This document shows positions 10,839 through 22,575 of a stretch of 64,000 bases of DNA, piece after piece. Below the pieces are notes generated by a model. That model was not told where the DNA came from. It saw only the letters and a list, made by a program, of their open reading frames with translations, and searched no databases. The DNA is from Dactylonectria macrodidyma (Eukaryota > Ascomycota > Sordariomycetes > Hypocreales > Nectriaceae): positions 1,984,001 to 2,048,000 of the forward strand of contig JAGMUV010000010.1 of the NCBI GenBank assembly GCA_020744425.1, given 5' to 3'. Positions within the stretch are counted from its first letter, which is position 1; the number at the start of each line of letters is the position of its first letter. The position numbers and the translations under genes were made by a program.

Positions 10839-12875
10839 TCACTGCTTATCTGCCGCGGCCTGCTTTCGGATGGTCTGAACATCCTGGAAGGGATTCCGAC
10901 CGCCCCAAAACTCGCGCCAGCTGAAGTTCTTGATTTTGTTCTGGAACTGTTGGATTCCATGCTCGCCCTCTAACCCAGGCGACATCATCTTGTAGTAAGC
11001 CCTCTGGATCATGCCCGCCTGGGCTTTCGTTTCGGGGCCGTACCAACCAACCCGAACCAGCTCCTTGTTGACAGCGGCTGCCCGAGGAGCGCCCTTTTCA
11101 AGCTGGTCGAGATAGTTATCTAACTTGGAGCTCAAGGACTCACTGGGCTCAGTGATACCATGCACGGCTCCCACGCGGAGCAGCTCATCTGGTGAGACTT
11201 CCCTACCCGATATCATGGCCTCGCGCGCCATGGAAGCGCCCCATTCCCGCACGAGGTACTTCGAGATGATGGCTGGGTTCACACCAATCTTGACCTCGCT
11301 CAGGGTCCATCTCGCCTTTGGTGACACTAGTCGAACGTCGCAGGCGAAGCCAAGTCCCACGCCACCGCCATAGCAAGGTCCATCCACCAAAGCAATCGTC
11401 GTCTGTGGAGCCTGATCGATGGCATCAAATAGAGAGAGAACTTTGCCGTAGTAGCTAGAGTCGCCGGAATTTTCAAATATGGGTGTTCCGCCGCTCAAGT
11501 CCATGCCGGTGCAAAAATACTTGCCTTCGGACTCGATCACGACGTGGTAGACGGATGAGTCCTCGGCTAGGTTTCGAAACAGGTCGGTCAGGCCCTCGAG
11601 CATGGCGACGGTCATGGAATTGCCGTTCTTGGGTCGGGTCAATGTAACCTTCAAGGCGGTTCCCGAACGAGAAACTCGGTATTCGCCAGTGTCTGTCTCG
11701 TTTGTCCACAATCTCGCTTGTTTAGCTTTTGGGGCGGCTGGCATCGCATTCTTTTCCGTACTTGTCGCCGCTCTCTTCGCCGCCAGTGCTGCACCAGCTC
11801 TGCTTCCATAGGGAATCCCGAGTTGATGCGAGATCCACTGGCCAACAGATATAAGCTCGTTCAAGTTGACACCTGTGTTGATGCCGGCCTGCTCGAGGCC
11901 GTATACGACATCTTCGGTGGCCACATTGCCTCGGGCACCGGGAGCATAAGGACAGCCGCCCAGGCCGGCAACACTGCTGTCAAATGTCCTGATGCCCATC
12001 TCGTAGGCTTTGAATATGTTAGAAATTCCCATCCCGTACGTATCGTGGAAGTGGCCTGCAAGTTTGCTTGCTGGGATGTCACGGAGCAGCAGTTCCAACA
12101 ACACTTGAGTATCCTTTGGCGTTCCAACGCCCAAAGTATCTCCGAGGCCAACCTCGTAACAACCCATGTCAAGGAACTGCTGTACCACGGGGAGGACCTC
12201 CTCAGGTGCCGTTGGCCCAGAAAATGGATCTGAGAAGATGCAAGAAACTACACTGCAAGAGTACGATTTTAGTAGTTAAAATTCATCTACCTGTATCATT
12301 GGGATGACTTACCCCCGAACTTTGATGCCAAGGGAGAGGGCCTCCTTTGCAACGGCCCTAGCTTGGCTGAGGGCCTCGGCGACTGTGCAATTTTGGTTTG
12401 ACTTGCTAAAAGCTTCGGTGATGGAAGCAAAAACAACCACTTCCTTCGCTCCCGCTGCATTTGCATTCTTCAAGCCTATAGCATTTGGCGCCAGAACAGG
12501 GAATCGGAGAGGATGTCCTTTGTGTTCATGTTGAGCAAAGCGGAGGATGTCTCTCATGACGATAGCGCCATCTGCTAGCTGCGGCACCCATTTCGGCGAC
12601 ACAAATGACGTTGCCTCAATGTCACGCAAGCCTGTGCCTGCGAGGCGTTTAATCAATTCAACTTTGGTATCCTTGGGCACCTGTTGGTCTTGGTTTTGAA
12701 GTCCATCTCTGGGCGCGACTTCAATAATGCGGAGTTTTCCATCATTTCTGTATGTTGACTGATATCTCCTGTAGGCGTTCAGGCGCAGAGAACCAGCCCG
12801 AACACGATGACGGGCAGATGCAGAATTGATACTGAAAAGCCTCGTCATAGGTGAGTGAGATTGGTGTAAAGTCAT
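10839..12875 (-). CDS. HMG-CoA lyase / enoyl-CoA hydratase fusion, mitochondrial
   Basis: Two exons: 12875-12313 and 12252-10839, giving 658 residues. Residues 1-45 are rich in Arg and Ser (RHRVRAGSLRLNAYRRYQS), a typical mitochondrial presequence. Residues 48-345 are HMG-CoA lyase, with APRDGLQN (catalytic Arg56, metal ligand Asp57), GHFHDTYG (His255, His257) and GLGGCPYAPGARGN (catalytic Cys288). After a linker, residues 380-620 are a crotonase domain with FCTGMDLSGG, CYGGGVGLGFACD and TLSEVKIGVNP. The second crotonase Glu (508) is kept and the first is replaced by Gly. HMG-CoA lyase gives acetyl-CoA and acetoacetate. A fused hydratase would supply its substrate from a methylglutaconyl-CoA-like intermediate, as in leucine and acyclic terpene catabolism. 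Each domain is near full length, and they share one uninterrupted 1.4-kb exon. Confidence 0.92.
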
Positions 12876-13718
12876 GTTCAGATATATACAATGCTGTGAG
12901 GGTTAGTTGACGAATGGACAGGCAGGCAGGCAGGCAGATAGAGGAAATAAAATATGAGATCAAAGCACACTCTACGTGAGGAGTGTCATACAGCAATCTC
13001 TCTGTGTTGGTCGCACTCTGCCAATAGATTTTTCATCTTATTCTATCAAGAGTAACTTGACATTAATCAGCTGAAGTGGGCCGTAAGCCTCGGCAACCAA
13101 GCTCTGTATTACGCAGGTGTATCTAAGACATGGATTTCGTGACTTCGCACTCAATGAAGCAGTCAAAAGCCCATACTCGCCATCTCAACATCTAAAGACA
13201 AGGTGATTTGCTACACAAGGTTCCCTCTTAGCTCAAGACGGGCAGGATTGTCGGTTTCATGAAGAAACATGGCATTACCCTGCAAGAAGCTAGCCACAAC
13301 GCACCTTTACCTCGGACCGAGACATTAACCAACCATATCCCCTCTGCTACACACGACTAAACCCCAAATTACTGAACACGAGCATATAGGCTCTATTTCC
13401 CTGCCGGTGACCAGATTTGCATTCAACTATCGAAATTTGCCTGGGTAATGCGTGCCGACATCTATCATGACAGAATTAATGTATTGGGATAGAAGTCTTC
13501 TTACACTGAAGATGATACAGTAATTTATGCGCCATATAAGTGCTTGATAGCCTAGTGTACACTGTAAGTTCAGCCTCGGCAATCATGTTCATCCTCAGGA
13601 GGTGGAACGGGAGGAGCTACAGCTACGAGTGTTATTCGATTACATAAATCCAGACGAAACGGCAAGAAGCCTTGTTGGGTTATCCCGTCCATATCTGTCT
13701 TTCTAGCACCTCATCAGA
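12876..13718. promoter_or_regulatory. Divergent promoter of lyase fusion and hydrolase 1
   Basis: 843 bp head-to-head. CCTCGG occurs at 13088-13093 (GCCTCGGCAACC), 13310-13315 and 13574-13579 (GCCTCGGCAATCA). A short GGCA/CAGG microsatellite lies near 12918-12938. No gene. Confidence 0.55.
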
Positions 13719-14690
13719 ATGGCTCTTGAATATGACGCTGCTTACCTTGACGCGCTCAAAGCAATACTTCCGAAGTTATCTAAGCGCGTACCGCTCACTT
13801 CTGTGGAAGACATTCAGCCCAGTCGCATAAGCCGTGAAACTGATCTTGTCAATTTGTATGCGACTTGGCCAGACTCGCCGGACGTTGAGACGGCAGTGCA
13901 TCACGTGGAAGCAAGCGACGGTTACCAGATCTCGATCCACAGCTTCACTAAGAAGGATGTCAGCAGCTCGGTGCCAGGTTCGGCCATTGTACATTACCAC
14001 GGTGGAGGAATGATCCTGGGATCAGCCGAAGTGTTCTCCAAAGCTCTCTCACAGCTGGTGAGCCAGTCGTCAGTTCCTATTTTCAGTGTCAACTACCGTC
14101 TAGCTCCCGAACACACCGGGACGACTCCCGTCGAAGACTGCTACACTGCTCTCAGCTGGTTATATCAAACTGCGGCTAAGCACAACATCAACCCTGCAAG
14201 GATCGCAGTATTTGGAGAGAGTGCAGGCGGTGGTTTGGCTGCGGGAGTTGCGTTGATGGCCCGAGACAGGAATCTTCAGCCTCCTCTCGCCAAGCAGATT
14301 CTCATCTACCCCATGCTTGACGACCGGAACCTCATTCCCAATGAGGCCGTTGAGCCGTTGGCCTTTTGGAAAACCCGAGACAACATAATCGCGTGGACCG
14401 CGCTTCTCGGAGACAAGGCAGGCGATCCGGATGCCGACGTCTCTCCTTACACGGCCCCAACACGAGCCAAGAGCCTTGCAGACGTAGCTCCGGCCTACAT
14501 TGACGTTGGGACTCTGGACATTTTCCGCGACGAAAGCATTGCGTATGCTACGAGGCTGTTGGCGCACAACATTGCAACCGAGTTGCACGTCTATCCTGGT
14601 CTGCCGCATGCGTTTCAACTGATTGCTCCAAACATACCAGCAACCCAGAGGGCCATGTCCAATAGAGTATCTGCAATGCTGAGTTTCTGA
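13719..14690 (+). CDS. HSL-family alpha/beta hydrolase 1 (esterase or lactonase)
   Basis: A single exon of 323 residues, usual for the hormone-sensitive-lipase family. HGGG (94-97) forms the oxyanion hole and GESAGGG holds the nucleophile Ser168. The acid is probably Asp267 (GTLDIFRDE) and the base His297 (GLPHAF). NYRLAPEH at 125-132 is also typical. There is no signal peptide, so it is intracellular. In this setting it could hydrolyse the lactone or ester made by the neighbouring Baeyer-Villiger monooxygenase (inference). The ATG at 13719 is the first in frame. Confidence 0.92.
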   Translation: MALEYDAAYLDALKAILPKLSKRVPLTSVEDIQPSRISRETDLVNLYATWPDSPDVETAVHHVEASDGYQISIHSFTKKDVSSSVPGSAIVHYHGGGMILGSAEVFSKALSQLVSQSSVPIFSVNYRLAPEHTGTTPVEDCYTALSWLYQTAAKHNINPARIAVFGESAGGGLAAGVALMARDRNLQPPLAKQILIYPMLDDRNLIPNEAVEPLAFWKTRDNIIAWTALLGDKAGDPDADVSPYTAPTRAKSLADVAPAYIDVGTLDIFRDESIAYATRLLAHNIATELHVYPGLPHAFQLIAPNIPATQRAMSNRVSAMLSF

Positions 14691-15326
14691 TACAAACTAG
14701 GCATGAGTTTAGTGTGCTTGAGTCAGTTAAAGGATACCAGTGTGGTGGAGTCTAGATATCTTGGTTTGACCAATGAAAATACTCTTCATAGCTAAAAGAA
14801 CCAAGGAAGATGATGTGAAAATGCGTTCGAATGAGTTAATATATGATGTTGAATGTGCTCTTAAGATTAACATATAACCTTATGTTGCTGTTGAAGCTGC
14901 TGCTTACTCTTTCTGTGTTTCTAAACATTTGTTAAGAAGCAAGGGACGTTACTGCTATACACATTCCTAGGGAGGGGGCCGAAGTTAAGTTATAAGAAAA
15001 TGAAACCACCAGGAACAACAGTAGACAGAACGATTGGATTAAAAGCAAAAAGGTCACTGAAGGCTGCTGTCGCTCGGATTTCAACAGACTGCACCCGTCA
15101 TCGATAATAAGGTGGCCAAGTAGTAAAAAGTGTGGAGTAGTGCCAATTGAGCGACAGAAAGTAATTTGACATTGACTTAATTGGACGAGCTCTGCATTTC
15201 TAGGCAAGTACATAGCTATTTCAACAATAATCATACCTAAAAATCGCCACCAAATAGATAACGGAAATACATCGAAAGGTCAGAGATGCCATATGCCGCA
15301 TTCCTCTACTTGAAAGCCACCTTAGC
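14691..15326. other. Convergent 3' region
   Basis: 636 bp between the 3' ends of hydrolase 1 and BVMO 1. A/T-rich; no gene and no CCTCGG seen. Confidence 0.6.
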
Positions 15327-17300
15327 TCATCTGAATTCAAAGTCATCAAAGTCGGGCTTCATCACCATGCGATGGTAATCGGCAGTAGGCCACGGCAGAT
15401 TAACACTCTGGCGACCAAACTCGTTGACATAATATCCATGGCCCTCTGACTCCCAAATGAGGCCCCTGCCCTCCTCATCGAGTTTGGCGTTGTAAGCCTC
15501 AAAGACGTCCCTCTTGCATTCCATGGACTTCTTGTCGTTCTCAATGAGGTGGACGATGGCTGTGGCAGTATACCGTGACCAAATCTCGCCCCAGGAGTAA
15601 AACCCACCCGAGCGAGGCTGATGGTTGGGGCCGTAGAAGATAAAAAAGTTAGGGAAGCCCGGCATAACCAAACCGAGATATGAACGGGGGCCGTCCTTGC
15701 TCCACAGCTCCTTTGTCGTTGCGCCGTCTCGGCCAACATACTTGGCAGGCCAGAAGTATTCCGAGACCTTGAAGCCGGTGCCAAGGATGACAACATCGTG
15801 CTCTCGCTCTACGCCATTGGCAGTCTTGATGCCAGCCTCACTAAAAGATTCGATCTCGTCGTCGACTAGTTCGTTGTTTTCCTCACGAAGCATATCGTAG
15901 AAGCCGTTATCCACGACCAGCCGGCGGACCAGCGGCGCGTGCTTTGGCAGGATCTTTTCGAGAAGGCCCGGGATGCCCTCGGCCTTGGACTTGATATAGT
16001 CTGTGAGGTTTTTACGAGCCAAGTCGTTGCGCTCGTTGATGTCGCCGCCCTTGGCCTGCCACTCCTTGTCATAGTTTTGCAGATGCTGCAGCTGCTGAGC
16101 GGCGACGTGGGCTGAGTAGCAATACCAATTCCAGTAGTAGGGCATGCGGTCGAATATGTACCTCACGTGCTCGTCAATCAGAGTTTGATAGCCATCCAGC
16201 TTCATGATCCAGTTTGGAGTCCGCTGATAGACAGTGAGCGACTTGGCCTTGGAGGCAACGATGGAGGCAAGCTGGGTGCCCGTGGAACCGGTTCCAAGGA
16301 GCGCCACACGTTTGTTGCTGTAGTCGACGGAGTGGTCCCATTTGGCTGTGTGAAAAATGGGTTTCTTGAAATCCTCTATGCCCTTGATGCTAGGCAGATT
16401 AGGCGTTGCAAAGAGCCCCGTGCCACTGACAACTGCATTGCACCTCAACGTCTCGGTGTGGCCATCGCCATGTTTGATGGTGAGCTCCCACTCGCTTGCG
16501 TCCTCGTCCCAGATGGCGCTGACGACTTCACGGTTGAAGAAAAATCGATCTTTGACCTGGTACTGCTCGGCCACGTCCTCGAGATACTTTCGAGTCTCGC
16601 CAGCTGTGGCAAAGTACTCGGACCACGGATAGTTCTTGACGAACTTGAACTGGAAGAGGAAGCTGGATGTGTCGACGCGTGCCCCGGGATAAGAGTTGAG
16701 CAGCCAGGTGCCCCCGATGCCTCCCTGGCGCTCCACCACCTGGAAGTTGATGCCAAGGTGCTTGAACTGTACGGCAGCGGCCAGGCCACTGATACCACCA
16801 CCAATGACGATGACCTTGAAGGCGGCAATCTTGTCGGCCGAGGGCTTCTTGTCAGTCCACTCCGCAGAACGGGGAAGGTCGTTGAAGGCTAACTCTTCGT
16901 AGTCGTACTCCCACTCGACCTCTCTCACGGGCTGGTCGCCGAAGACGTCGGCCAACTTCCTGCTTTTGGCCTTGGACGGTGGTGGAGGCACACTAGTATC
17001 GTGGTCGAGTTCTCGCTGTCGGAGATATGCAAGAGCCTTTTCTTTTAGGGCTGGAGCGTCTTGGTCGGCTAAGGCGTACGAGAACATGGCCCCGCCGCGG
17101 ATGGCTTGCCGCTTGGTGCGCATCTTGGCTAAGTCCTGGTCCCCAGTTACCTGAAGAAGTGCCAGACGGAGGGCATTCAGGTTGGCCTTGTCAATGGCCT
17201 TGCAGATGAAGTCATCGTCGACTGGCTTGGTGCCATTCGTCGACTTGGTGCCGTTCGTTGGCTTGACGCCATTCGTCAGCTTACTGGTTTCTGAAGACAT
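15327..17300 (-). CDS. Baeyer-Villiger flavin monooxygenase 1 (4-hydroxyacetophenone monooxygenase-like)
   Basis: A single exon of 657 residues. The N-terminal extension begins with a low-complexity run of repeated TNGxK units (residues 9-26). A helical segment with LRLALLQVTGDQDLAKM follows, resembling the extra domain of HAPMO-type enzymes. The FAD Rossmann motif GGGISG is at 167-172 and the NADPH motif GTGSTG at 336-341. The BVMO fingerprint spans 311-322 (FKKPIFHTAKWD), with Lys where FxGxxxHTxxW[PD] has Gly. The family inserts one oxygen next to a ketone, giving an ester or lactone. It lies between a hydrolase and an acyl-CoA ligase, fitting a ketone, lactone, hydroxy acid, CoA ester order. 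Confidence 0.93.
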   Translation of the reverse strand: MSSETSKLTNGVKPTNGTKSTNGTKPVDDDFICKAIDKANLNALRLALLQVTGDQDLAKMRTKRQAIRGGAMFSYALADQDAPALKEKALAYLRQRELDHDTSVPPPPSKAKSRKLADVFGDQPVREVEWEYDYEELAFNDLPRSAEWTDKKPSADKIAAFKVIVIGGGISGLAAAVQFKHLGINFQVVERQGGIGGTWLLNSYPGARVDTSSFLFQFKFVKNYPWSEYFATAGETRKYLEDVAEQYQVKDRFFFNREVVSAIWDEDASEWELTIKHGDGHTETLRCNAVVSGTGLFATPNLPSIKGIEDFKKPIFHTAKWDHSVDYSNKRVALLGTGSTGTQLASIVASKAKSLTVYQRTPNWIMKLDGYQTLIDEHVRYIFDRMPYYWNWYCYSAHVAAQQLQHLQNYDKEWQAKGGDINERNDLARKNLTDYIKSKAEGIPGLLEKILPKHAPLVRRLVVDNGFYDMLREENNELVDDEIESFSEAGIKTANGVEREHDVVILGTGFKVSEYFWPAKYVGRDGATTKELWSKDGPRSYLGLVMPGFPNFFIFYGPNHQPRSGGFYSWGEIWSRYTATAIVHLIENDKKSMECKRDVFEAYNAKLDEEGRGLIWESEGHGYYVNEFGRQSVNLPWPTADYHRMVMKPDFDDFEFR

Positions 17301-18211
17301 CTCTCAGCCTTGCCTGTTGAATCAGGTGGAATATGTGAGTGAGACTCTAGAAGGTTTTGAGAGTGGTTTCAAATGCTAATAAGGTGGAATGACTGGTAAA
17401 GAGAACAGTCGGAGCGGAGGATGTAATTTGACTAGACACAGTTTAAGAGCCAACCATTTCCCCAGCAACTTGTTACTCTTTATTACAATAAGATATCATA
17501 CAATCAAAGACGTGTATGGTGATCTCTGCATAATTGACTTGACATGACCAGTCGTTGAGATTGCTTTCCGAGGGCCGAGGTGGCCGCTGATGAGTTTCGG
17601 AAGGGATCATACGACTTTCAAGTAAAGGAAAGACTTTGACGACATTCAAGCCTGGTAATGGCCTGAGCTAATCTTCACCAAACAGAACCCGCAAAAAAAG
17701 CGCAAGAACAGTCCAGGTTCCAGTAACACTCGGCGCCACTGGTTCTGGCTATGTCAAGCCACACCAACAAGAGCTAGGGGAGATGATAACCCTCAAAAGC
17801 CACTCCCAGTTCATCTATGACCAGTACTTTGAAAAAATTTCCTTTCCGGATAGCGGCCGGGCTTACCCAACTAGGAGTTAGGACGGAAGGCAAACGTACC
17901 CGGTGGCTTGGCTTCACTCTGCAGCCTGCCACTCTCTCTGTGATAGACTGGACTGCCTAGTGGAGAATGATAGCCGGTAAATTCTGCCACGAACTGTCAT
18001 ACCTCGGATACCAGTTAAGATCAGTGTCGCCTCAGAAAATCCATACCGATCGCCTCCTATTCAACACCCCAGCACATGGTACCAGGGCTCAATAAAATAG
18101 TCCGAGAAGAGATGATTCACAAGCAACAGCGGATTTTTGAGTCACCCCCGACCTCGTGATTTCTGTGTTTCCCGGCTGTTCTTTCCCAGTTGCACGCCAC
18201 TATAGCCCGCC
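17301..18211. promoter_or_regulatory. Divergent promoter of BVMO 1 and acyl-CoA ligase
   Basis: 911 bp head-to-head. The complement of CCTCGG occurs twice in tandem 7 bp apart (17568-17573, 17575-17580), plus a forward copy at 18002-18007. No gene. Confidence 0.55.
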
Positions 18212-20217
18212 ATGGTTTTCACATCCAGATACCCAGATATCTATTGTATGTCGATAATATTCTTGAGAGTTTGCTGATTGCTAACTAGGCTATTTTTCTC
18301 TTTGGAAAGATCCCAAAGATTTGACGGTGTGGGAATGGGCATTCGAGGACCCGAGGTACTCGCCGCTCTTCAGGTACCCGCCCGACGAAGTCGCCGGGTT
18401 CACCAATAGTGCCACAGGAGAGCGACTCGACTTTATCCAGGTCAAAGAGTACTCGACCCATGTATCTACGGCCTTGGTCAAAAGGTACGGCTTGCAAGTG
18501 ACGGATACGGTGGCGCTCTTTAGCCAAAATACAATATGGTATCCAGTAGCCCTGTTTGCCACCTTGAGAGCAGGTACGTTGGATACGATTTCTAGTGATG
18601 ATACGTGTGAGGTATTGACATGTCTCCATCGACACGGACATGACCTCAAGGAGACAAGCACTGAACTGATAACTTTGGTGTATAGGTGGGAGAGTTAGCG
18701 GGGCATCTCCTTCATACAGCGTAGAGGAAATGACAGGTGCTCTTGGAACGGCGAAGGCCAAGTTCATAATGACAGTTCCCAGCTCTATCAAAGTAGCTTC
18801 GGAAGCCGCAAAGAGAGCCGGGATCCCTAGTGAGCACATCTTTCTACTCGAAGGAGAGCTACAAGGTTACACTTCAATGAAGCAGCTGCTAGATATTGGC
18901 AAGAGATACGGCAAAGAGTCGCAGACTCCGTTTTTTCGCGTTCCAAAGGGCGAGACGAATGACATCTGTGGCTTCCTCAACTTTAGTAGCGGAACAACTG
19001 GTCTCCCAAAAGCGGTGAGCTACTTCCCATGATGTACAGCTTTAAACTTGACCGTCAACCTTTTTACTGACCCAGGAGACAACAGGTAATGATATCCCAC
19101 AAGAATGCGATTGCGCAATGTCTTCAACTGAGAGACGTGGCTGGACCCAAGAAGAAGAGATTTTTGGCTGGCCTGCCCTTGTTTCACAGTATGCATTTCT
19201 CAACCCCGACGAGCCTCAACTCAAACATTCCCAAGCTATTCCAAGCTAACAAGTACCGCAGTAAGTGGACTTATACGCTTCATCCACTGGCCCATTGCTG
19301 GTAACGACGAATGCATCATGCTCCCGCAATTTACCATCAAAGACTTCCTTGAGGCCGTTGTCAAGTATCAGATTACTGACCTCACACTCGTCCCGTCCAT
19401 CGTCATACGACTTGTCCGCGATCCCGTGGTCAGCTCCTACGATTTGGCGTGCGTGCAGACAGTTGCGTGCGGCGCGGCTCCTCTCGGACAAGAAGTCCTC
19501 CAGCAGCTTCAAGCAAAGATGCCCTGGGTAGGCTTCAGACAGAGCTACGGAATGACGGAATCGTGCTGCTGCCTATCGACGCACCCGCCAGAGTTCTACG
19601 ACTTCAAGTATGGCAACAATGGGGGCATGCTGCTCGGTTCGACCGTCGTCAAAGTCATCGACCTGGATACCGGGGTAGAGCTTGGCCCAAACGAGACAGG
19701 TGAAATCCTAGCCAAGGGTCCACAGATTGCCATGGGATATCTCGGAAACGCAAAAGAAACGGCAGACACCTTTGGCACCGATGGCTTCTTGCGTACAGGA
19801 GACATTGGGAGCATTGACGAAGACGGCTTCATCCGTATCGTTGACAGGATCAAGGAGATGATCAAGGTCAAGGGCCAACAGGTTGCCCCGGCTGAGCTAG
19901 AGCACCTCTTGCTGGAACACCCTGGGGTCAATGATTGCGCCGTCTTGGGAGTGCCCGGAGAACACGGCACTGAGCGGCCCAAGGCTTACGTGATGCTGCG
20001 GCCTAATGTCGAGCCCACCGATGCCCTTGGAAGAGAGCTCATGAACTATGTTAAGGAGCGACGAGTGCGCTACAAGTGGGTGAGGGAAATCGAGTTTGTC
20101 GATGACATTCCGAGAAACCCCAGCGGCAAGATCTTGAGGAGGATTCTTCGCGACAAGGGAAGAAATAGAATCAGGGGCCATGTGGTCAAGGATTTACTCG
20201 TGCGAGGGAGGCTGTAG
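18212..20217 (+). CDS. Acyl-CoA ligase (4-coumarate-CoA ligase-like, AMP-forming)
   Basis: Five exons: 18212-18245, 18289-18573, 18686-19014, 19086-19188 and 19262-20217, giving 568 residues. The phosphate-binding loop FSSGTTGLPKA, the QSYGMTESC core, LRTGDIG and the hinge/Lys motif RNPSGKILRR are all present. They are the adenylate-forming ligase signatures in the right order. The enzyme activates a carboxylic acid with ATP and CoA. The substrate cannot be read from sequence; the neighbours suggest a ring-opened hydroxy acid. Exon 1 encodes only 11 codons but restores the family start (RYPDIY...). The tail RGRL is a weak PTS1 candidate at best. Confidence 0.92.
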
Positions 20218-21023
20218 TAGGATTTCTTAGAATCAAGCATGTAACGGCAGATTGAGAATGCTTATAGAATACAGCAAGATGGCTAGCTACCCACAAACAG
20301 TATATGTGAATTTCAGTCTTTCCAAATGTCTCCAACTAGTTGAGGTGATACTGCCCTCATCATCAACTCTAGGGCAACGGAGTTCACTCTTCATTGTTCA
20401 CAATCATTCCAACTAAAGCGTTCGTGCCATTTATTTATTCCATGCTTATAGCTTATAGCCGAGGTAGTGACAACATGTATTCTTTTTCTCGATTTGTTAT
20501 GCGGCCAGCATACATCATTGACAGGCCTCGTGAAACGCCGAATTTAACGAGAGGTTTGACATCAACGAAACTAGCAACAGACAATTGAAAGAATACTAAG
20601 GTTTATGTCCACCGTTGCTTTGACTCTCAACTGATCCGTCGCGATGTCTTGCCTCGCCTCGGCAACTTGAACTCTATAGAAGCATGCTTAGATAATCATG
20701 CTTACAGAAGGATCCATTCTGAATTCAACGTTCATTCAACAAGCCCGCGTTTGATAGAGGCGAACACGGTATTTTACGAATCGTGGCGCCAGATCTCCAT
20801 CCCGAGGTTACGACCTAAGGCACGTTATGTCGTTACCAACGTTCTCAAGCTCGGGCTTCCAGACCTCGGCAACTCCCGCTTTCAAAATAGGAAACAAGAT
20901 TCCCTAGACTACACAGTTATGTTTGTTTTAATACAGTGCCTCCTGATGTCAAGTCATATGTGCAAAACGCCACGCCACTGATTTAAACAACTCAAGTGCA
21001 AGATATAACCACTATATCACAGG
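20218..21023. promoter_or_regulatory. Upstream region of the SDR gene, dense in CCTCGG
   Basis: Four copies of CCTCGG or its complement lie at 20459-20464, 20657-20662 (GCCTCGGCAAC), 20802-20807 and 20864-20869 (ACCTCGGCAAC). This is the densest run in the window, all within 565 bp of the SDR ATG. No gene. Confidence 0.55.
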
Positions 21024-22127
21024 ATGTCGTATACTGGAGAGACTGCTTATATTACAGGTAAGAAGAACACGATGGAGACTAGTGTTAAGAGTTTGGCATT
21101 GACAATCATGCGATCTAGGAGGCGCAAGTGGCATTGCGCGTGCTCTGGCCATTTCGCTGGCCAGCAAAGGGTATGTACCCTTCAACCTTGTGAGCGGGAG
21201 AATGGTTCTAATCTTCATATTTGCAGCATGAAAGTGTTTGTTGTCGATCGTAACATCAGCGGTGCCGAGGAGGTGGCCAAAGAGCTCAACGAGAGCGCCA
21301 AGACCAAAGTCGCCTGGGCGGTGCAGGTGGACGTGGCCGACTGGGAGTCGCAGAAGAGAGGCTTCGAAGCAGCCGTCGAGCAATTTGGCAGAATCGACTA
21401 CGTATTTCCCATTGCCGGGATTAGCGAGATATCCTGGCTGCCCAATCGACCCAAGGCAACTGGGTTCGAGAAGCCCAACTTGGCTGTTTTGGAAGTGAAC
21501 ACTAATGGCGCCCTCTACACTTCGGCCCTCGCCATCCAGCTGTTTCGCCGTCAAAAGCCAAATAAACATGGCTTTCGTGGAAAGAGTATGACTCGACATT
21601 GACATAGGTCGAAGCCGTACTTGCTTTTGTAACTAACATGTGCCATTACAGTCGTTATAGCGGCATCTGGGGCTGGGTTTTACTACCTCAACGCCCTACC
21701 TATTTACACTGCTGCCAAACAGTAAGTTCGCCTTCTTCCAAAAAACGCTGAACGAACCATCTCACCGCCATCCAGTGCCATCGTTGGCTTTGTACGTTCA
21801 TTCGGCAAATACTTGCCAGACGAAAAGATTACCCTCAACGCCATGTGTCCCAACATTGTCAAGACCGGCATCTCCACTGGAGAATTCTACGACAAGGCCG
21901 ATGCAAGGGGGCTGCTCGTCACAATGGAGTCTGTCGTGCAGTCCTTTGAGAACCTTTTGGGCGCGAGCACCATTTCAGGCGAGGCTATTGAAATTTTGCC
22001 GGGTGATGAAGGGTGGAGGATCAAGGAGCGTGCTCCATTTACGAACGAGAGATGCCAGGAGAGCGTGGAATTGACACAGAACCGGTCGCATAGGTCATAT
22101 CAGTTTCATCAGCCCATCAAGGAGTAG
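21024..22127 (+). CDS. Short-chain dehydrogenase/reductase
   Basis: Five exons: 21024-21057, 21119-21170, 21227-21585, 21652-21721 and 21776-22127, giving 288 residues. The NAD(P) motif TGGASGIA is rebuilt across intron 1. Further motifs are the acidic strand end VVDRN (favouring NAD), ASGAG with the catalytic Ser, and YTAAK with the catalytic Tyr and Lys. The arrangement is like 15-hydroxyprostaglandin dehydrogenase-type SDRs. It would oxidise a secondary alcohol to the ketone used by a Baeyer-Villiger enzyme, or the reverse. The second exon is only 52 nt. Confidence 0.88.
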
Positions 22128-22575
22128 ACTAGATAGTGAAATAGGTTTTCTAGCCAATCATCTATTACGATAGTGAAACTAGTTTCTAGTAAATTGAGAG
22201 TAAGAATAAGGTCACTCACTCTCAGTTTGCCGTGAAAATTGCCAAGTTTTTACAAACTTCTAGGTCTAAGCCAACGCGCTACATGACCCAGAAATCTAGT
22301 CCAGACAGGCGGTTGAGGCAACCTAGGAAAGCAAATCAATCACATATTCGGCTTTAGTTGCATTCTGCATTGGTATCTCTTATTGCAAAGAATGGCTACA
22401 GACTCATTAGAAATAGATCTGACAAAAGTTCCTCTTGACAAGGCACACCGGAGATCTTAGATCTAGTGCCTCGACCTTCCACTAAGTCTGGCTAGGAAAT
22501 ACATCATGACGAAGTATACAACAAGGGTCCCGTTTCCAGCTTTCAAGATAAAAGTCGTAGATCAGTGCCAACAAT
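22128..22575. other. Convergent 3' region
   Basis: 448 bp between the SDR and the NTF2-FMO genes. No gene or CCTCGG seen. Confidence 0.6.

Noticed and set aside
12917..12938. GGCA/CAGG repeats as a possible CRISPR or functional repeat
   Set aside because: A simple microsatellite of about five units without spacers.
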